Origin: Tubulanus polymorphus
Lineage: Eukaryota; Nemertea; Palaeonemertea; Tubulaniformes; Tubulanidae
Assembly: GCF_964204645.1 (NCBI RefSeq)
Contig: NC_134027.1
Span: 6,932,485 to 6,996,484, forward strand
DNA: 64,000 nucleotides
Reading direction: 5' to 3'
Position numbers and translations under genes: made by a program
Part shown: piece by piece, positions 20,035 through 33,100 of the stretch
How positions within the stretch are numbered: the first letter of the stretch is position 1
How the letters are laid out: each line of letters opens with the position of its first letter
Notes under the pieces: model-generated
What the model was told of the DNA's origin: nothing
Databases searched by the model: none
The model's input: the letters and a program-made list of their open reading frames with translations, nothing else

Positions 20035-21956
20035 GAGTCGAAAGTATAACGATGGAACTAGAACTTGTCTAATAGAAGGGAGAACTCAAATTGTGTAAAT
20101 AATGTGTTTTTCAGATCGGATTCCATGGTTGTGATTAAGCCCTTATGAATGCCTTGGAGCCTCGAGCTTCGGAAATCGTTCCAAATATGTGTTGTATATT
20201 TTTTCCATAGTAACACACACATCAGTAGGGACAAGTTGCTCAAAAGTTGGATAAAGATAACCGGCGGATAAATACCTTAGTAAGAATGAACCTTTCATAT
20301 TCACCATGTAAACTATCATAGTTATATAGCATGGTTGCCTCTAACCAACTTTTGAGCAACACTGGCCCCTGGAATTTGCGAACACTTTCCAGATACATTG
20401 TAATAAAGATAAATAAAGTTGCTTCACAAAAATATTATTTTGACTCTTTAACCAAACTCCCATATTTAAACAAATTCTCGTACATACTAAACCGTTTTAA
20501 ATGGAAATCTATTAAGTACAGTCTGGAGTTACCAAAATATCAATATGTAATGTAACGAAATACAATATTTGCATCAATTGTCTACGAGAATTGTCACGGC
20601 AGTTGATTTACGAGCATCGCCATCAAGGAAATTGACTTGATCAGTGATTTCTTGAGGGCCTAACCAAATAGAGAAACGCCAGAATCGCGTTTACTCGCGA
20701 TGATTGAATGCATAATTTTATATTCGAGCATCTCGCGTATAGCAGATGTTGATTGATACCTTTGATTACTCTGAAGTCGATAACACGGGCATTTAAGTGC
20801 ATCTACATCCACGCCGGTCGGCCTGATTTCCATCGGACTTAGATAATAAATTATGTGAAACACACGAGCACTGTTCCGATGATGGTCGGCAGCCGAAATG
20901 GGAAAACAGTGCATGATCGCGTCCATTACGATTCGCTTTCCAGGTGGGCGTTGAAAATGTCGGTAGTTGTGATTGCTTTTGAGAGCTCGGCGCGCTGGCC
21001 TAACATCAAACACCGTTCGATAAATTCTGGCCCAAATAAATGAGACACTTCACCATTTACTTTTAGTAGCAAGTTTAAGCGGTTTAAACCGCTTGCTTTT
21101 GAGTTGCGTTCAAATCGTGCGCTAATGTAAAGAACTGACAGAGTGCTTCTCAATTCTTTGAAATGTTCGCCGAATCTCCTACATTATGTAATACACATAT
21201 TTATAGGAATATTGGGAATTATTGGGATAGAATTCTGTATACGAAATGTATGAGAGGTGTTTTCATTTTGCTTTCAAAAATTCAAAAAAGCAAGATTTTT
21301 AACATAGTTAGCCATAGAAAACTCGATATATACATGATGTAAGAAAACGTTCAGATGTGTTTTTTGTTTCCTGACCGATATTCCGATTTTCCGCAAGCTT
21401 TTCATTAGATTTTTCGGACCGAATCGAATGTCGTAACTATATGCGCAATTATATTTGATACGAAGACCTGGAATCAGAAGTTCGATTTACGAAGCCCAGA
21501 TTATGTTTGTGAATATTGCTGATTTTGAAGTGTGTATGTAGGTTTAGGAACAAATAAATTTTAACTCATGTAGTTTTGTTTTCTGTATGTAATGGGTAGA
21601 AATATGGATAAAAAGAACTTGTGCATATCAAGCCATTGCGTTGAATGAGTATAGAACCCGAAATAGAATCCCCATAGATAATGTATGTATACGCGATGTT
21701 CTCTGTAGAGACGACTATCATCAGTTTCGTTCTTCGTTCGATCCGTTTCGTTTCACTGAACATTGCTCTCAACATTACCAGGCCAGCTGATTTCTTTACC
21801 GACACGACACAGAAAAAATCTCACTAAAATATGAAACCTCTGATAAGCAGGCGGCGGATATTATTTTATTTTGCAAATTTATACATAATACATTTAGGGC
21901 ACCGAAAAGCAATGCGCAGAGAACAGATTAGCCTTTTTTTGTAGAATGTAAATGCC
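20035..21956. other. Sarcospan 3' UTR and intergenic region to the Kelch gene
   Basis: The convergent 3' ends of sarcospan (plus) and the Kelch gene (minus) face each other here. Poly(A) signals: AATAAA at 20402 and 20412 (plus), and TTTATT at 21865-21870, which reads AATAAA for the minus strand 87 bp past the Kelch stop. A 15-bp perfect inverted repeat lies at 20236-20250 and 20345-20359. No other gene is seen. Confidence 0.5.
20236..20359. repeat. Inverted repeat in sarcospan 3' UTR
   Basis: TTGCTCAAAAGTTGG (20236-20250) and its exact complement (20345-20359) are separated by 94 nt. It lies between the stop codon and the first AATAAA, so a spliced transcript could fold into a long-loop stem. 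It may be the remains of a small inverted-repeat element. Confidence 0.65.
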
Positions 21957-24028
21957 TTAAACAGATTCTTCTTCTGTCTCCGGAAGACCGACACGCAACG
22001 ATACAACCTTGTGAAAATCCAAGCCGCACTGCTTGCTCGAAAACGTATCGCTCTCGATGTCATATTCGAAGAGGTACCTCATACCTACCATTCCCCCGAG
22101 TAGATAAAAACAATTATCCAACACGGCAACTGTTCTCTGAAACCGACCGAATGATCTTGGACTTGACCGTATCTGTGTCCATTGGTTTGTCATGATGTCA
22201 TAGCATTCATTCGTACGGCATTCCATCACCGTCATGTTAGCTGTAGTGCAGCCTCCAAAGACGTAGATTTTTTCGTTGTGTGTCACCATCGTGTGGCTGC
22301 TGCGACTGCTAAGCATTGGCTCCATGTGAGTCCAAGAATCTTCGCCGGGGACGTATCGTAGATTATAGTTTACTGGTACCTCGTCTTCCGGGTTATCGGT
22401 AATACCGCCGGTTATGTATATGTTGTTATTACAGGCTGTGGCTGCCAGGTCATAACAGTTATACGGAACCGAGGGAATGTACTCCCAGCGGTTTCCTTCG
22501 GGTACGTACTTTTCGGCAGTACAAAGGTAAGTGTCCTGGTCGTTAAGTATGTTGTCTGTTATCACATGGAACACCCCGCACATCGCGTAAAGAGCGTTTT
22601 CTGTATTGCATAATCCGAAACCTACCCTTGGTTCGTTCATCGAAGCGATGTCAATCCATGTTGAGTTCCGAGGGTCGAATCTGTAAACCAGATCGCTACT
22701 GTTGTACTCGCCGTCGTAGCCACCTACTAGGAACACGAAGTTGCCTAACGTTGCCACAGATGCGTACTCGGCATCCGTGTACAACATTCCCGTTAACATG
22801 GGCTGTTCGTAACATGTTTCCCGTCCTGGCACTTTGTAAGAAATTGCCTCAATCTCTTCGTCTCCCGACATAAGGCCTATTACAGGTCTACTACCCCTGG
22901 CGCTGGCATGACTCGGTTCTACCAAACATTGTATGAAAGGATTTGCCGCATATTCGAGCGCTTTACCGATCACTTCCTGTAGTTCCTCATTCTCTGTGAT
23001 CTGTGCCGGCAAATTAACGATGTCTTCGTGATCTAATAACGCAAACCTTATTTCTTTGAACAAAGGGACGATGTGTTTTTTGCGCGCTTCCTCCTCGTGG
23101 TCAACCCACTTCAGAATTACTTGGAGGATGCACTTTTCAGATGCAGCGATGTAGTAATCGTTGCTAAGCAACTGGTGTAGCAGTTCGAAAGATAACATCA
23201 AGAACTTCGGCTGCGAGGACAAAATCAAAAAATGTTCGCCAATATGCTTGAAGATATCCTCGCTAAGGTCGCCAAGACAGTACTTATCAGCTAGATGTAA
23301 AACACTATAATAATTCTCGATGCTTAAGTGACGAACAAGGAAATCGCAGGCGATTTCTAATAGCCATTCAACGTGAAAGAAACGTGCAGCTTCGAGAATA
23401 TCCTCAATATTAGCCGTATCGAGAGTTATGTAACCGTGATAGAAATAATGCAGTAAATTGGTAAATCCGACTGGGCTTATCTCGTAAAGTTCAATTGCTT
23501 CTTGATCTTTTTCTTTCATATCGACGCTGAACATCGCGGCGAAATAATCGCTGGCCTCCGAAAGAACTTCTCGATGGGCGCGAAATGTCTCTTCTTCCAC
23601 TTTCAACAAGATGTCGCACGTATAGTCGTACATCACTTGCCTTATCTATAAAACCGGAAAGGGTATGAAATAGTCGTAAATCATATCATTCATAACGTGA
23701 AATGAATAGGCAATGAAACTAGGGGTCCACGAAGAACACGCCCACTTAATGAAATGCTTAACAATTCGACTATTTTAATAATCATCACTCCCTGGTGAAA
23801 AGAATATATAGTAAACCAATGAGCTTGATATAAACCAAAACTTCCCAAAATAACTGGATTCCGTGTACGGATGGACGACTGATGAAAAGTGAATGCTTAA
23901 GTCCTAAGTGGGCTAAAAAGTATGCTACCAACCTTTTTGTATTGTGGATTTATATATTTGTGTTTCTCGTCTGAAACCTTGATCAATTCTATGTTTTCGC
24001 CGATTCTGAGAAACGTTTGTCTTGCCAT
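21957..24028 (-). CDS. BTB-BACK-Kelch (KLHL-type) protein, 579 aa
   Basis: Model: complement of 23978-24028 and 21957-23645 (1740 nt, phase 0). KLHL proteins are substrate adaptors of cullin-3 ubiquitin ligases. Seen: BTB (about residues 20-125, CDILLKV...FRAHREVLSEASDYFAAMF), BACK (about 130-235, containing ACDFLVRHLSIENYYSVLHLADKY), then at least five Kelch blades with di-glycine turns (LVGGYDG, AMCGVF, ITGGITD, VFGGCTT, LLGGMVG). Nearly all coding lies in one exon. The ATG inside the large exon would cut into BTB helix 1; the TTTTATAG acceptor at 23646 joins cleanly to an upstream exon with ATG at 24028, so I start there. The frame stays open upstream through 24078 and may join an exon ending at 24993, so the true start could be further 5'. 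KLHL number is not assigned. Confidence 0.85.
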
Positions 24029-24078
24029 TCTGATCGAATTGTGAGCCTCCGAAGAGGAATCGACTAATTTCGTTTGCG
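24029..24078 (-). other. 5' part of Kelch gene exon (UTR or extra coding)
   Basis: The exon holding the chosen start appears to begin at 24078 after TTATTGCAG. Its 5' 50 bases are open in frame with the BTB coding. A candidate upstream exon ends at 24993 (AAAG/GTATGT, minus) in a matching phase, but no ATG lies between its in-frame stop and that donor, so it may be 5' UTR. Confidence 0.4.
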
Positions 24079-26399
24079 CTGCAATAAAAATAAGATTAAC
24101 CAGTATGAAAGACAGAGATTAATCATAGAGACAGCACGGTATCTATCTCATTAGAAAATGAGTTATATCCTGTAAAATGAATGACCAGTTATTTCAACTC
24201 TCAGGTAGAGATCTCTGGCACCCATGCACAGGTCTGTTAAGCAATGTCCTCGTGCGCGGAAGCCCCGCGACGACTAGGCCTACACTATGAAATATTACAG
24301 AAATAATCGCTGAAAAATAATCACAAATAGTCACAAGAATCATTTTCAAATTTATAATTCAAATGTGTGAATATGTAATCAACATCAGCACAGATGACTC
24401 CTACCTGATTCAGCCATCTCCGCTACTTGCTATTGCTGTTTACGATATATGTAGAATATACATAAATGAATCTATATATATATATATATATATAATGAAT
24501 ATTTTTCAGCCGATAGCGAATGGTCTGTATGTAATGGTACACCAATTCAGTACTGCATTGCATGTGTGTCGTGCAGTTCTGTCGTATCATATACTTGTGT
24601 CTAGCTCGTAGCGCAACGATTTAATGTATTAATTGTGTTGAATTGGGTTGAGAGAGAGACGACGACCTACTCTTCGTTTTTTCCAAATAAAAAGTCCCCA
24701 GATCGCGATGATCTATAATCATTGATTAAAAGCGAAATTTCATGCGTGAAAATCTCCTCTTATTAAATACACCGGGTTGTTTAGTGTGATAAATGTATTT
24801 GACACTCGGGCTTTTGCTTACTCGCATAGTTTAAACGTTGATACTTACAAAAATATTTGATTGAGGATTTATATAGATACTTTCTCACCGATTGCGCAAA
24901 AATTCAGAATTTTTTGGAAAAAGTACGATCAAATGGATGTTATATCCAAATCGGATGGAAATGAAGTCATGTTGGTACCTTCGTGAACATACCTTTCTTA
25001 CTCACGAGCTCATCAGCAGCTTCGTACTTTTCAAGTTTAGTTTCTTGTTCGATTACGTCTTATTCTAAGATTTCCCTCTCGCTAACAGTTCGGTTTAATC
25101 CGTTTAATAAACGCAATCCTGATGTCAAACGTACCGGCTTTGCTGGTACTACATACATACATATACTGCGCAGTTCTGAGATCCGTCTTTATGGTACTGC
25201 GTCGTTTTGAGACTGCGTTGCTGACAGTAGACTGTGATCCCGATTGATTTGCTAATTAAGGGAAAAATAACCCAATTCTCATAATGATAATATTTGTTCG
25301 CATAATGATAATGAATTAACAAAAATAAAACACTCCGTACTTTTCGTCATTGGCGGATTCTCAAGTTGAATTCAACACTTGACGTAGCATAGAAATAATA
25401 ACAATGCGTCTAATATTTTATCGTGGCAAACTGCCCAGATTGTTACGCGTATATAAAATACAAGCGAAGTACAAAGGTCATTTTCTTTTGATCAGTGTAG
25501 ATCCATGAATGTGACCCAAAAACCTAGAAATGTAATATTTCCAATTCTTTGATTAGATTCTTTAGAATCACTGGAAACTAGCAGCTGCTAATGCTTTTGA
25601 TTCATCTTATATATATTTCAATGATTGTGTCTATCTGTTGCCAATGTAATTTTAACAAACCGAATGAAAAGTACAAGATTTAAGAGTTTGATAGAATATG
25701 TTCGAATATAGATAGGCTCGATGGTTTCTGAAAATGATATATGTATAAATATAGATAGGCATCCGATTAAGAGAGGCATGAAAAAAATATATGACGAGGT
25801 TTTCCGGTGGCTATAAAGGTAAAGCACAGACTTCTTATTGTTCACTCATCGCGTCACATCGGACATCAAATAGCAATGAACCGCGACCTTTTGCTTCAGT
25901 TAACTGCTTGCGCTTAACGTCCAATATGACAAACCGTGACATCACGTACATTACCCCTTGAGAGCCTTTCCATGGTCACCAGTCTGTTCGATTCATTGTG
26001 GGGCACACAGGATGACGTTGTAAAAATATACACGCAGAAAGCTGCAAAGAATCTCATGGTTTTCACAGCCGAGGGCTGGGAGAGAATACGATAGGTGTCA
26101 GGGCAGTTTTTCAAGAACCGGAGAGCGTTCTAAACCGATTAAGAAATCTTTTCAATGATTTATGAACGCCTCTTTTGAAGGTATCTGGAGCTGAACGAAA
26201 TATTCTTTTCGAGTTCAAAAGGAGGGCCACTGAAATTTCAGGCACGGGCAAGATTTCATGTTCGCAGTAAGTTGTCAATAGTATTTAACAGTCGGAATCA
26301 AACGTGAATTAAACTAGCCGTTTCACAACAACATTATTTTATGCTAGATACATTTCTAACGTGTCCTCTTCAACTGCTCATAGCAATTCGTCGGCGAAT
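24079..26399. other. Intergenic region between Kelch and CRAL-TRIO genes
   Basis: Divergent arrangement: the Kelch gene runs left and the CRAL-TRIO gene right, so both promoters should lie here. A likely Kelch 5' exon ends at 24993 (minus strand). A (TA)11 run is at 24473-24494. An acceptor-like CTCATAG ends at 26383, suggesting that the CRAL-TRIO start codon lies in a second exon. No further gene is supported. Confidence 0.45.
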
Positions 26400-28176
26400 A
26401 TGGCGACAACGTATGCACCGTATATTTGCACGCTTGATGATGCTGCATTAGCAAAAGCGAAAAAGGAACTAAATGAAGTCCCGAAAGAGAGAGAAGGCCA
26501 GATAGCAAAACTTCGAGAATTGATACTGAAAAAGCCTGGCATAACCTGCAGAACAGGTGAGATATTCACAAGAGTAACATTATATAATTTTTATTCTTGA
26601 AAATCTTGAAGTGAGAAAGATCTCTTATATATCTGTATGTACGTCATTTTTACGGACGCTATCTAAAAGTCGATGTGCATTTAGTGTGTTTTGAATACAA
26701 ACACAAGAACTAAAAACAGCAGTCATGTTATTGAATAGGCAACCTACGAAAATGCTTAATTCATAACGCGATTCCCATTATGTACTCTTCAAAGTGGTGG
26801 CGTACATTTTTATTTTCACGATTCTAAAAATAATTTCTAGATGCCAAGTTCCTTATTCGCTTTCTTCGTCGAAGCAAATTCAGCGTAATCGCAGCTCAGA
26901 AGATGATAGAAAATTTTGTCATCGTAAGAGCTTCGGAAAAACACGGTATTCCGAAATGGTTTCATGGCGTCAGTCCATACAGTGAAGACATGATGGAAAT
27001 AATGGATACTCTGTAAGAATGTTTCTGCTATTATCATGATAATTTTCAAATTCATTGATACTTGTTATTTCTTAAAACGAACAAAAATGATTTCAATCGG
27101 CTCGACTGAGACCACTTATACTTTTCAATATTTACGGTAATATATTTCAGATATACCACACCATTACCCGGCAGAGATAAAAATGGGGAGAAAATCTTAC
27201 TGATACGAACCGGTAAATATAATCAAAAGGCTGAAAATTCTGTTATCAATTTATCGATTTTACTGAAGGTCACATTTCGTTATATTTCACAGGAGCCTGG
27301 GATCCAAAGCGTCCGGAGATGTTCGAAAATTTGTTTCGGTATGGTCTTATGGTTACCGATATTTGTCTGCGTGACGAGGCAACCCAAGTACATGGATTCA
27401 CGATCATCTGTGATTTCGAAGGATTCAGTGCGTCGCATGCTTCTTATTGGACCTATACGATCGTAAAAAATGCCATGAATTGCTGGCAGGTATGAACGAT
27501 ATTTTCGGATTGAAACGATTGTGCCTACTATGAACTGAATTTCCCATTTCAACGGGTGCCAAATCAGTTAAAAGACGAACGCTTTAGATTTTATAATTCA
27601 TTCTTCCACCTAGGATACTTACCCAAACCGTAACAAGGGGGTCCATTATTACAAAGCGCCGAGGATATTCGACGCTGTTTACTTTATGATGAGCGGTTTT
27701 ATGAAAGAAAAACTAAAGAAACGCGTAAGTGTGTCAGTTTTCATCATATGCTTTACGAAATATTTGTTAAAGGAAAGAACATATGTTGAAGTGATATTGA
27801 GTTTCCTCTAATTTTCTTGCCTTCCTAGATTCATTTTCATAAAAGTCTGGATGAATTGACAAATGCTGTGAACAGGAAATCACTTCCAAATGAATACGGT
27901 GGAGTTGCTGGACCTTTAAAGGAAATCAATCGTAAGTCAATTGACGTCCATCTATCGATAACAGCATAGATTTCTTTTGATGACAAAACTATTTCCTTTT
28001 TTCTAGAAAATTGGAAACTGGAACTGTGTAAGAACAAGGATGAACTCGATTTGCTGAAAATCCTCGAAGTGAACGACAACGAAATATCTTCGGACTGGAG
28101 TAAGACTAACGTTAGCGACCAGGACAAAGATATGAGTGGAGTCGCTGGTTCTTTCCGCAAATTGAACACCGACTAA
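26400..28176 (+). CDS. CRAL-TRIO lipid-binding protein (alpha-TTP/clavesin-like), 7 exons, 323 aa
   Basis: Exons 26400-26556, 26841-27012, 27151-27212, 27293-27489, 27614-27724, 27829-27931 and 28007-28176 (972 nt, phases agree). This is a cytosolic carrier of a hydrophobic ligand such as tocopherol, retinoid or phosphoinositide; the ligand cannot be read from sequence. Seen: CRAL-TRIO N-terminal helices (about residues 15-75, AKFLIRFLRRSKFSVIAA), then the lipid-binding domain (about 95-250) with PLPGRDKNGEKILLIRTG, GFTIICDFEGFS, YKAPRIFDAVYFM and the usual closing LPNEYGG. About 60 charged residues follow. That tail holds two similar short motifs, GVAGPLKEIN and GVAGSFRKLN, the second nearly at the C-terminus. 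ATG 26400 is the first in frame after the likely acceptor. AATAAA lies at about 28564. Confidence 0.92.
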
Positions 28177-30152
28177 AACCTTATCACGCATATATTGTAT
28201 CTACTTAGTCGTACCAAAACAGCATGTACCTATAAAATTTATTAATGTGACGTCATTGTATCTGGTGTGAGGGACCATAGTTCCACAGGGAGACTTGAAA
28301 TACGACTCGATTCCTGCACGGTGGAACCGGGCCCTGTTACAGCGAACAGATTAATGAAGAGAATATTTCGAACAATTCCGTTGCTTTTATTTCATTAAAT
28401 TGGTACCAATTCGATGTTACATCAAAAAACAGTAAATCACAGGTTTGTTCAAACGTGGCCGCTGTGCCCTCCAGTAGTCACGTGACTGTTTCAATGGTCC
28501 AATAATGTGACGTCACAATACAACAGGCAAATGATCAATTATAAACTATATAGCACAGGATTCAATAAACACAAATAAAAGCACATACATAACAACTGTA
28601 CAATTAATAAATCCAACCATAAGCTTTCATTCAAAGTAGTATCATTTGTCTTTTGATGGCCGTATAATTAACTCCAATATGCCGGCCTTCGTTTGTCCAA
28701 AAATAAATTGAAAATTTCTTTTCATTGAACTGAAATGAAGGCCAGTTTGTCGGAATGAAAAACTTTTGGTAGGAGATTTCAGCAAAATACAATTTTACAG
28801 TAGATTTTTTTTTCATATTCGGTGAATTTCAATCCCTATACAATCATTAATAGTACAAAGCTATACGTTATATTTTCTATAGTGAAACGAAACATAATTT
28901 ACGAAAGAATATAGATAGCACCTGCAACAGTCATATTCAAGTAAAAATTATCATTAAAGTTCATTACCAACAATGATCATGAAATATGTCAACTACGAGA
29001 TGCCGCTTTTAATATAATGTTACAATACGATGTATTATGATAACGACCGAAGTATTTACTGTACATACATTCAAACAATAATTCGTCATAACACCAGAGT
29101 CATTTTGAGTTAGCAGTGTTGCGAGAATAAAGCAATGAATTTTTTTTTGGTTGTTTAATTTAACCACCGATTCTCTTATAATCCTCTTGAAAACGTTTGC
29201 GTTAATATCGCCGTCCGTAATACTGAAATGGAAAGAATGCATTTTTATGAATATAGGTACCCCAAGTTATGCATCGTAGATTTTCATTTTATGAATCACG
29301 ATTAAATAAATCAAATGAACAAATGGAAATATAGTCAGAAATGTGAAAGCAAATATAGAAATAAAAGAGTTTTTCGGTTGTCGAAGAGTTTTACTGATTC
29401 AAGTGTTTAAGTAATGTAGCATAGTTTGTTGGTCCATACCTTCAATATACAAACGTTTATAGCAAGAGCAAACCACTCGATGGGGTAGCAATTCGTGTAT
29501 TGTGCAAAGTCACTTCTTAACGAGCGGTTACTCAAATACAATACTAACAGAAGTGTGTTACTCGTATCTCAGCAGAAAAACTTGCAATAATTACGAGCTA
29601 GTGTTTTACTTGGTTGGATCATGGAGTTATAAGACTTCAGTCTTAGTCTTATTACCCCAAGGTTGGATTGACGATAAAGATTCGCTAGTGCGTAAAAGGT
29701 ATTTTACAACGATAAAGATGTCAGCGAAGGTGCAGAAGCTCCATGGCCGCATATAACATACCTTATATTGGCAATTGTGGTGTATAATGTTATCAGTTAT
29801 GAAATTTTGTGCACGTAGGTATCATGTCTTTTTACTCATGCACATCTATATACGTAACATAAATTTAAGAGAAAAAAGATTTGAATGAAAATCATAAGTT
29901 ACGTCTATTCATTGTGTATATTCTAAACATAAGAACGTAAAGTGATTGACAAAATGTATAAAGGAACGCTCGGTACGTAGCGGCCAAAATCGTGAGGACT
30001 ATTTTGGAAAAACAGCCAGGTAGCGAGCGTTTGGTGTGGTAACATAATGAATAATTTAAAATGTATAATATGAAATATACGTAGATATACATATATACTC
30101 GAATTCATAGAAAATTCGTACCCAGATCGTTGAAATTTTTTTCGGATAGTTT
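28177..30152. other. Convergent intergenic region
   Basis: Lies between the 3' ends of the CRAL-TRIO gene (plus) and the 936-aa protein gene (minus), so it should hold both 3' UTRs. A compact group of palindromic motifs is at 28476-28516. I see no coding exon that joins either gene and no transposon. Confidence 0.45.
28476..28516. promoter_or_regulatory. E-box / CCAAT / CRE-like cluster
   Basis: Within 41 bp lie a 12-bp palindrome AGTCACGTGACT (28476-28487), CCAAT (28499-28503) and the 10-bp palindrome GTGACGTCAC (28507-28516). Such a group is promoter-like, yet the site lies between two gene 3' ends, where no start is known. Another TGACGTCA occurs near 28250. Function is inferred from motifs only. 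Confidence 0.35.
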
Positions 30153-33100
30153 CTACATCATTTCTGAGCCGTGGCGTGCACCGACGAGCACCTTACGAAT
30201 TCTCTTGCGGACGTCGGAGGTGGGAGTTGCCGGTAGGAAAGCTCGGTCCTGAAAGCCCTGCAGGGACACACATACACACGGTGGATTAGTCAAATCAGAT
30301 TCATAAGCTATTAATGACGCCTATTATTCTTGAAGACATGTGATAAAATGTCACAAACGTGCACAACACTTAAAAATCGAAAACACTAGTTTTTGCAATT
30401 AACGTAGGTCTTAAACAACACTGGCAATAACTGGATAAGGAAATGTACAAGCAAACAGGGTTTTAACGGAATCTTTTTGGATTAAGATAATGTTCGGTCT
30501 TTTCGACAAAGTGACCATTTAGGAATATTTTTTAGGTTTGATAAGGCATATGTCTGAATGCAGCAAAGCATTTCTGGAGCGATGCTTATCACAATCGAAG
30601 CCATACATCGTTGCGAGCAGTTCTATGACGCAAAATAGCACAAACGCACATTAGAAGCATGGACATAGGAACGGATATGACCGATTTTTTTAAAAGTTTC
30701 ATTTTTAATTAAAAAGCGTATTTCCATTCCTATTCATATTATACAAAACACAAAAAGCAATTGCACTGATAGAATCTCATGAATCAGTTTGTTGGTAATA
30801 CATGTAGTCTGAATGAGAAAATCAAAAATTAATTTTTGATATTCGGAATAAATGCAATGTTTAATTACCATATGGAAAAGGAGCATTATTCGGAAAAAAT
30901 AAATGGCAATTCGTTTCGTTCGAAACTAGATTTTATCAAATAAGAATGATGACGATGAAATCTAAAACGATTAAATGCTTTAAGCAAGCAAAACTTACGG
31001 AGTTAGCAGGATGAAGTGTTGACATGCCTGATCGTGAACCAGCACTTACCACTGGGTTCACATTGCCACCCTCTGAAGACATGAAAGTCGGATGAAAGTA
31101 TTTCCTGTTCGGTTCAAGGTGTGGCATTCTTAAAAAAGTAATAGAAACAAAGACATATATAAGTATTGGTGGCATTCATCCTTATCAATTAACGGTTTAT
31201 TCCATAATTTCTGACATGAAATAGAAACTCTGAGGTATACACAAAGAATTTCCATCACCTTTCTGCAAGTTCGTAGTACTTTTTCGCGACCTCCCAGTCG
31301 ACATCCATGGGTGGGGCCAAATCTAGGGCCAGATGTCTGTCCAACAGCATTTTATGACAACGAAGGCCGAGGTTGACGTCTTGTAGATGAGATCGAACTT
31401 GCGACAACGATTTAGACGCGTTTGGTAGATCAACATCCACCAGTTGTTCAAGCCGTTTCTGCAATTATGAAAAAGAATATATGATTGTTAGATTTAAAAG
31501 AATGAAAGATTCTCATTTGAATTGCCAGAATCTGTAACTAAACTTCTAAATGATGAATGTTCCATTGCATAGCTGTATCAACAAACTTATAATTTCGATG
31601 CACAATAGTAAGTCGCAATAGTAAGCCATGCTTTCATCCATACGCAACGTATTGAAATTATTATCATTGCGAATTTCAAAATCAAAATGACTGAAAATGA
31701 AATATCAATAAATGTCGAAGACAACGCATAACAGCTTGCGATGTTATGAGGAATTCTAATAAAGTGACGAAGCATCAAAATAAGCGTAATTGAATGAATT
31801 ATACATTCAGACCACGTTTACCTTAACAGGAGCTGTGTCGATTCTTCGTCTTGGGACGTAGGAGACAGTTTCATAGATTCCTGATTTGCGGGGGCCAAAT
31901 TCATTCGACTAAAACAGTGCGTACGTTACGTTTTTTTCTCATATCCAATAAGGCAATCACAGTAATACAATGCTTTCACTTATTCATATAACAATGATTA
32001 AGATATTGTTTGTGCGACGCATGCATGTTCATTGAACATTTTTTTCACATTGATAAAACTCAAACAAACGTGAACCACTCATTATCTATTCGATTTCATT
32101 AGACTCGTTGTCATTTATCACTGTAACGGGTTTAACAAGCGTATCTAGACCCAGTCCCTCAGTCCAGCTGGGTTTAATGCCCACTGAGTGAGGATAAGTC
32201 CATTTTCGTTTTTCTTAGTTTCGGAATCACACGTAAATCCAAAACGAGAAACTGGATCATGATTGGGAGTGGAGTTCTTTGAACAGCATACAGTTACATG
32301 AGTTATACGGTAAGTGTATTGGGGCATGTTAGGCCGTCATTCAATCGAATTGTCTGTCATGTAATTGACTCACGTAACTGTAAACTGTTTTTTCTTTAAA
32401 TAATCGTTTATATAATCACTTCACACAAAGACATTAGACTCTTGTTTTAAACTTACTTCAATATGTAGAGGGTGATCTTTGAACTTCCTTCCCATATAAG
32501 CGTAACCAGAATCGAAGTATCCAGAAGGTGTATAGCTTGGATAGTAGTTATACGATACAGGTAACGGAGGAACACTCTACAATTATATTCAATAACGAAT
32601 TGTATTATCTAAACAAGTCAGAGGTGCATCCAGGAAAATAGGAAGGCCGGGGTTCGGAAAGAAAGATAAGGCGTTATTTGGATAAAGCAGCCATGTCAAA
32701 GGCCACGAGTGGGGTCCCACACTCGGTGTTAAGATATCTTTGAAGAAATTCATCCTGAAAGATTCAAATTCCTCGGATGAGTGTAAAATCTGCAGGTGTT
32801 AACTATCTCTGCCTTCACGAAAACTAAAAGGGAAGGCAGGGTCCCAGGACTCAATGAGGCTCAATGAGGTCCAAGGACATTGAGTCTTCAACGCAAGAAA
32901 TTAGGTGTTCCAGGCAGTTTGAGAGACTACGTATGATTACAAGGTATCGATACATGCCAGTTGTGTCCGGACAGGTCTACAGATCCACAATGAAGACTTT
33001 GTCGGACACATCGAAAGTGAAAGTTTCAAAAAACGAAGGATTGAAAAGTTTCAAAAGGTGATTTCCAATTTTTATATGATGAATCTGTTGGTAGAAGTAA

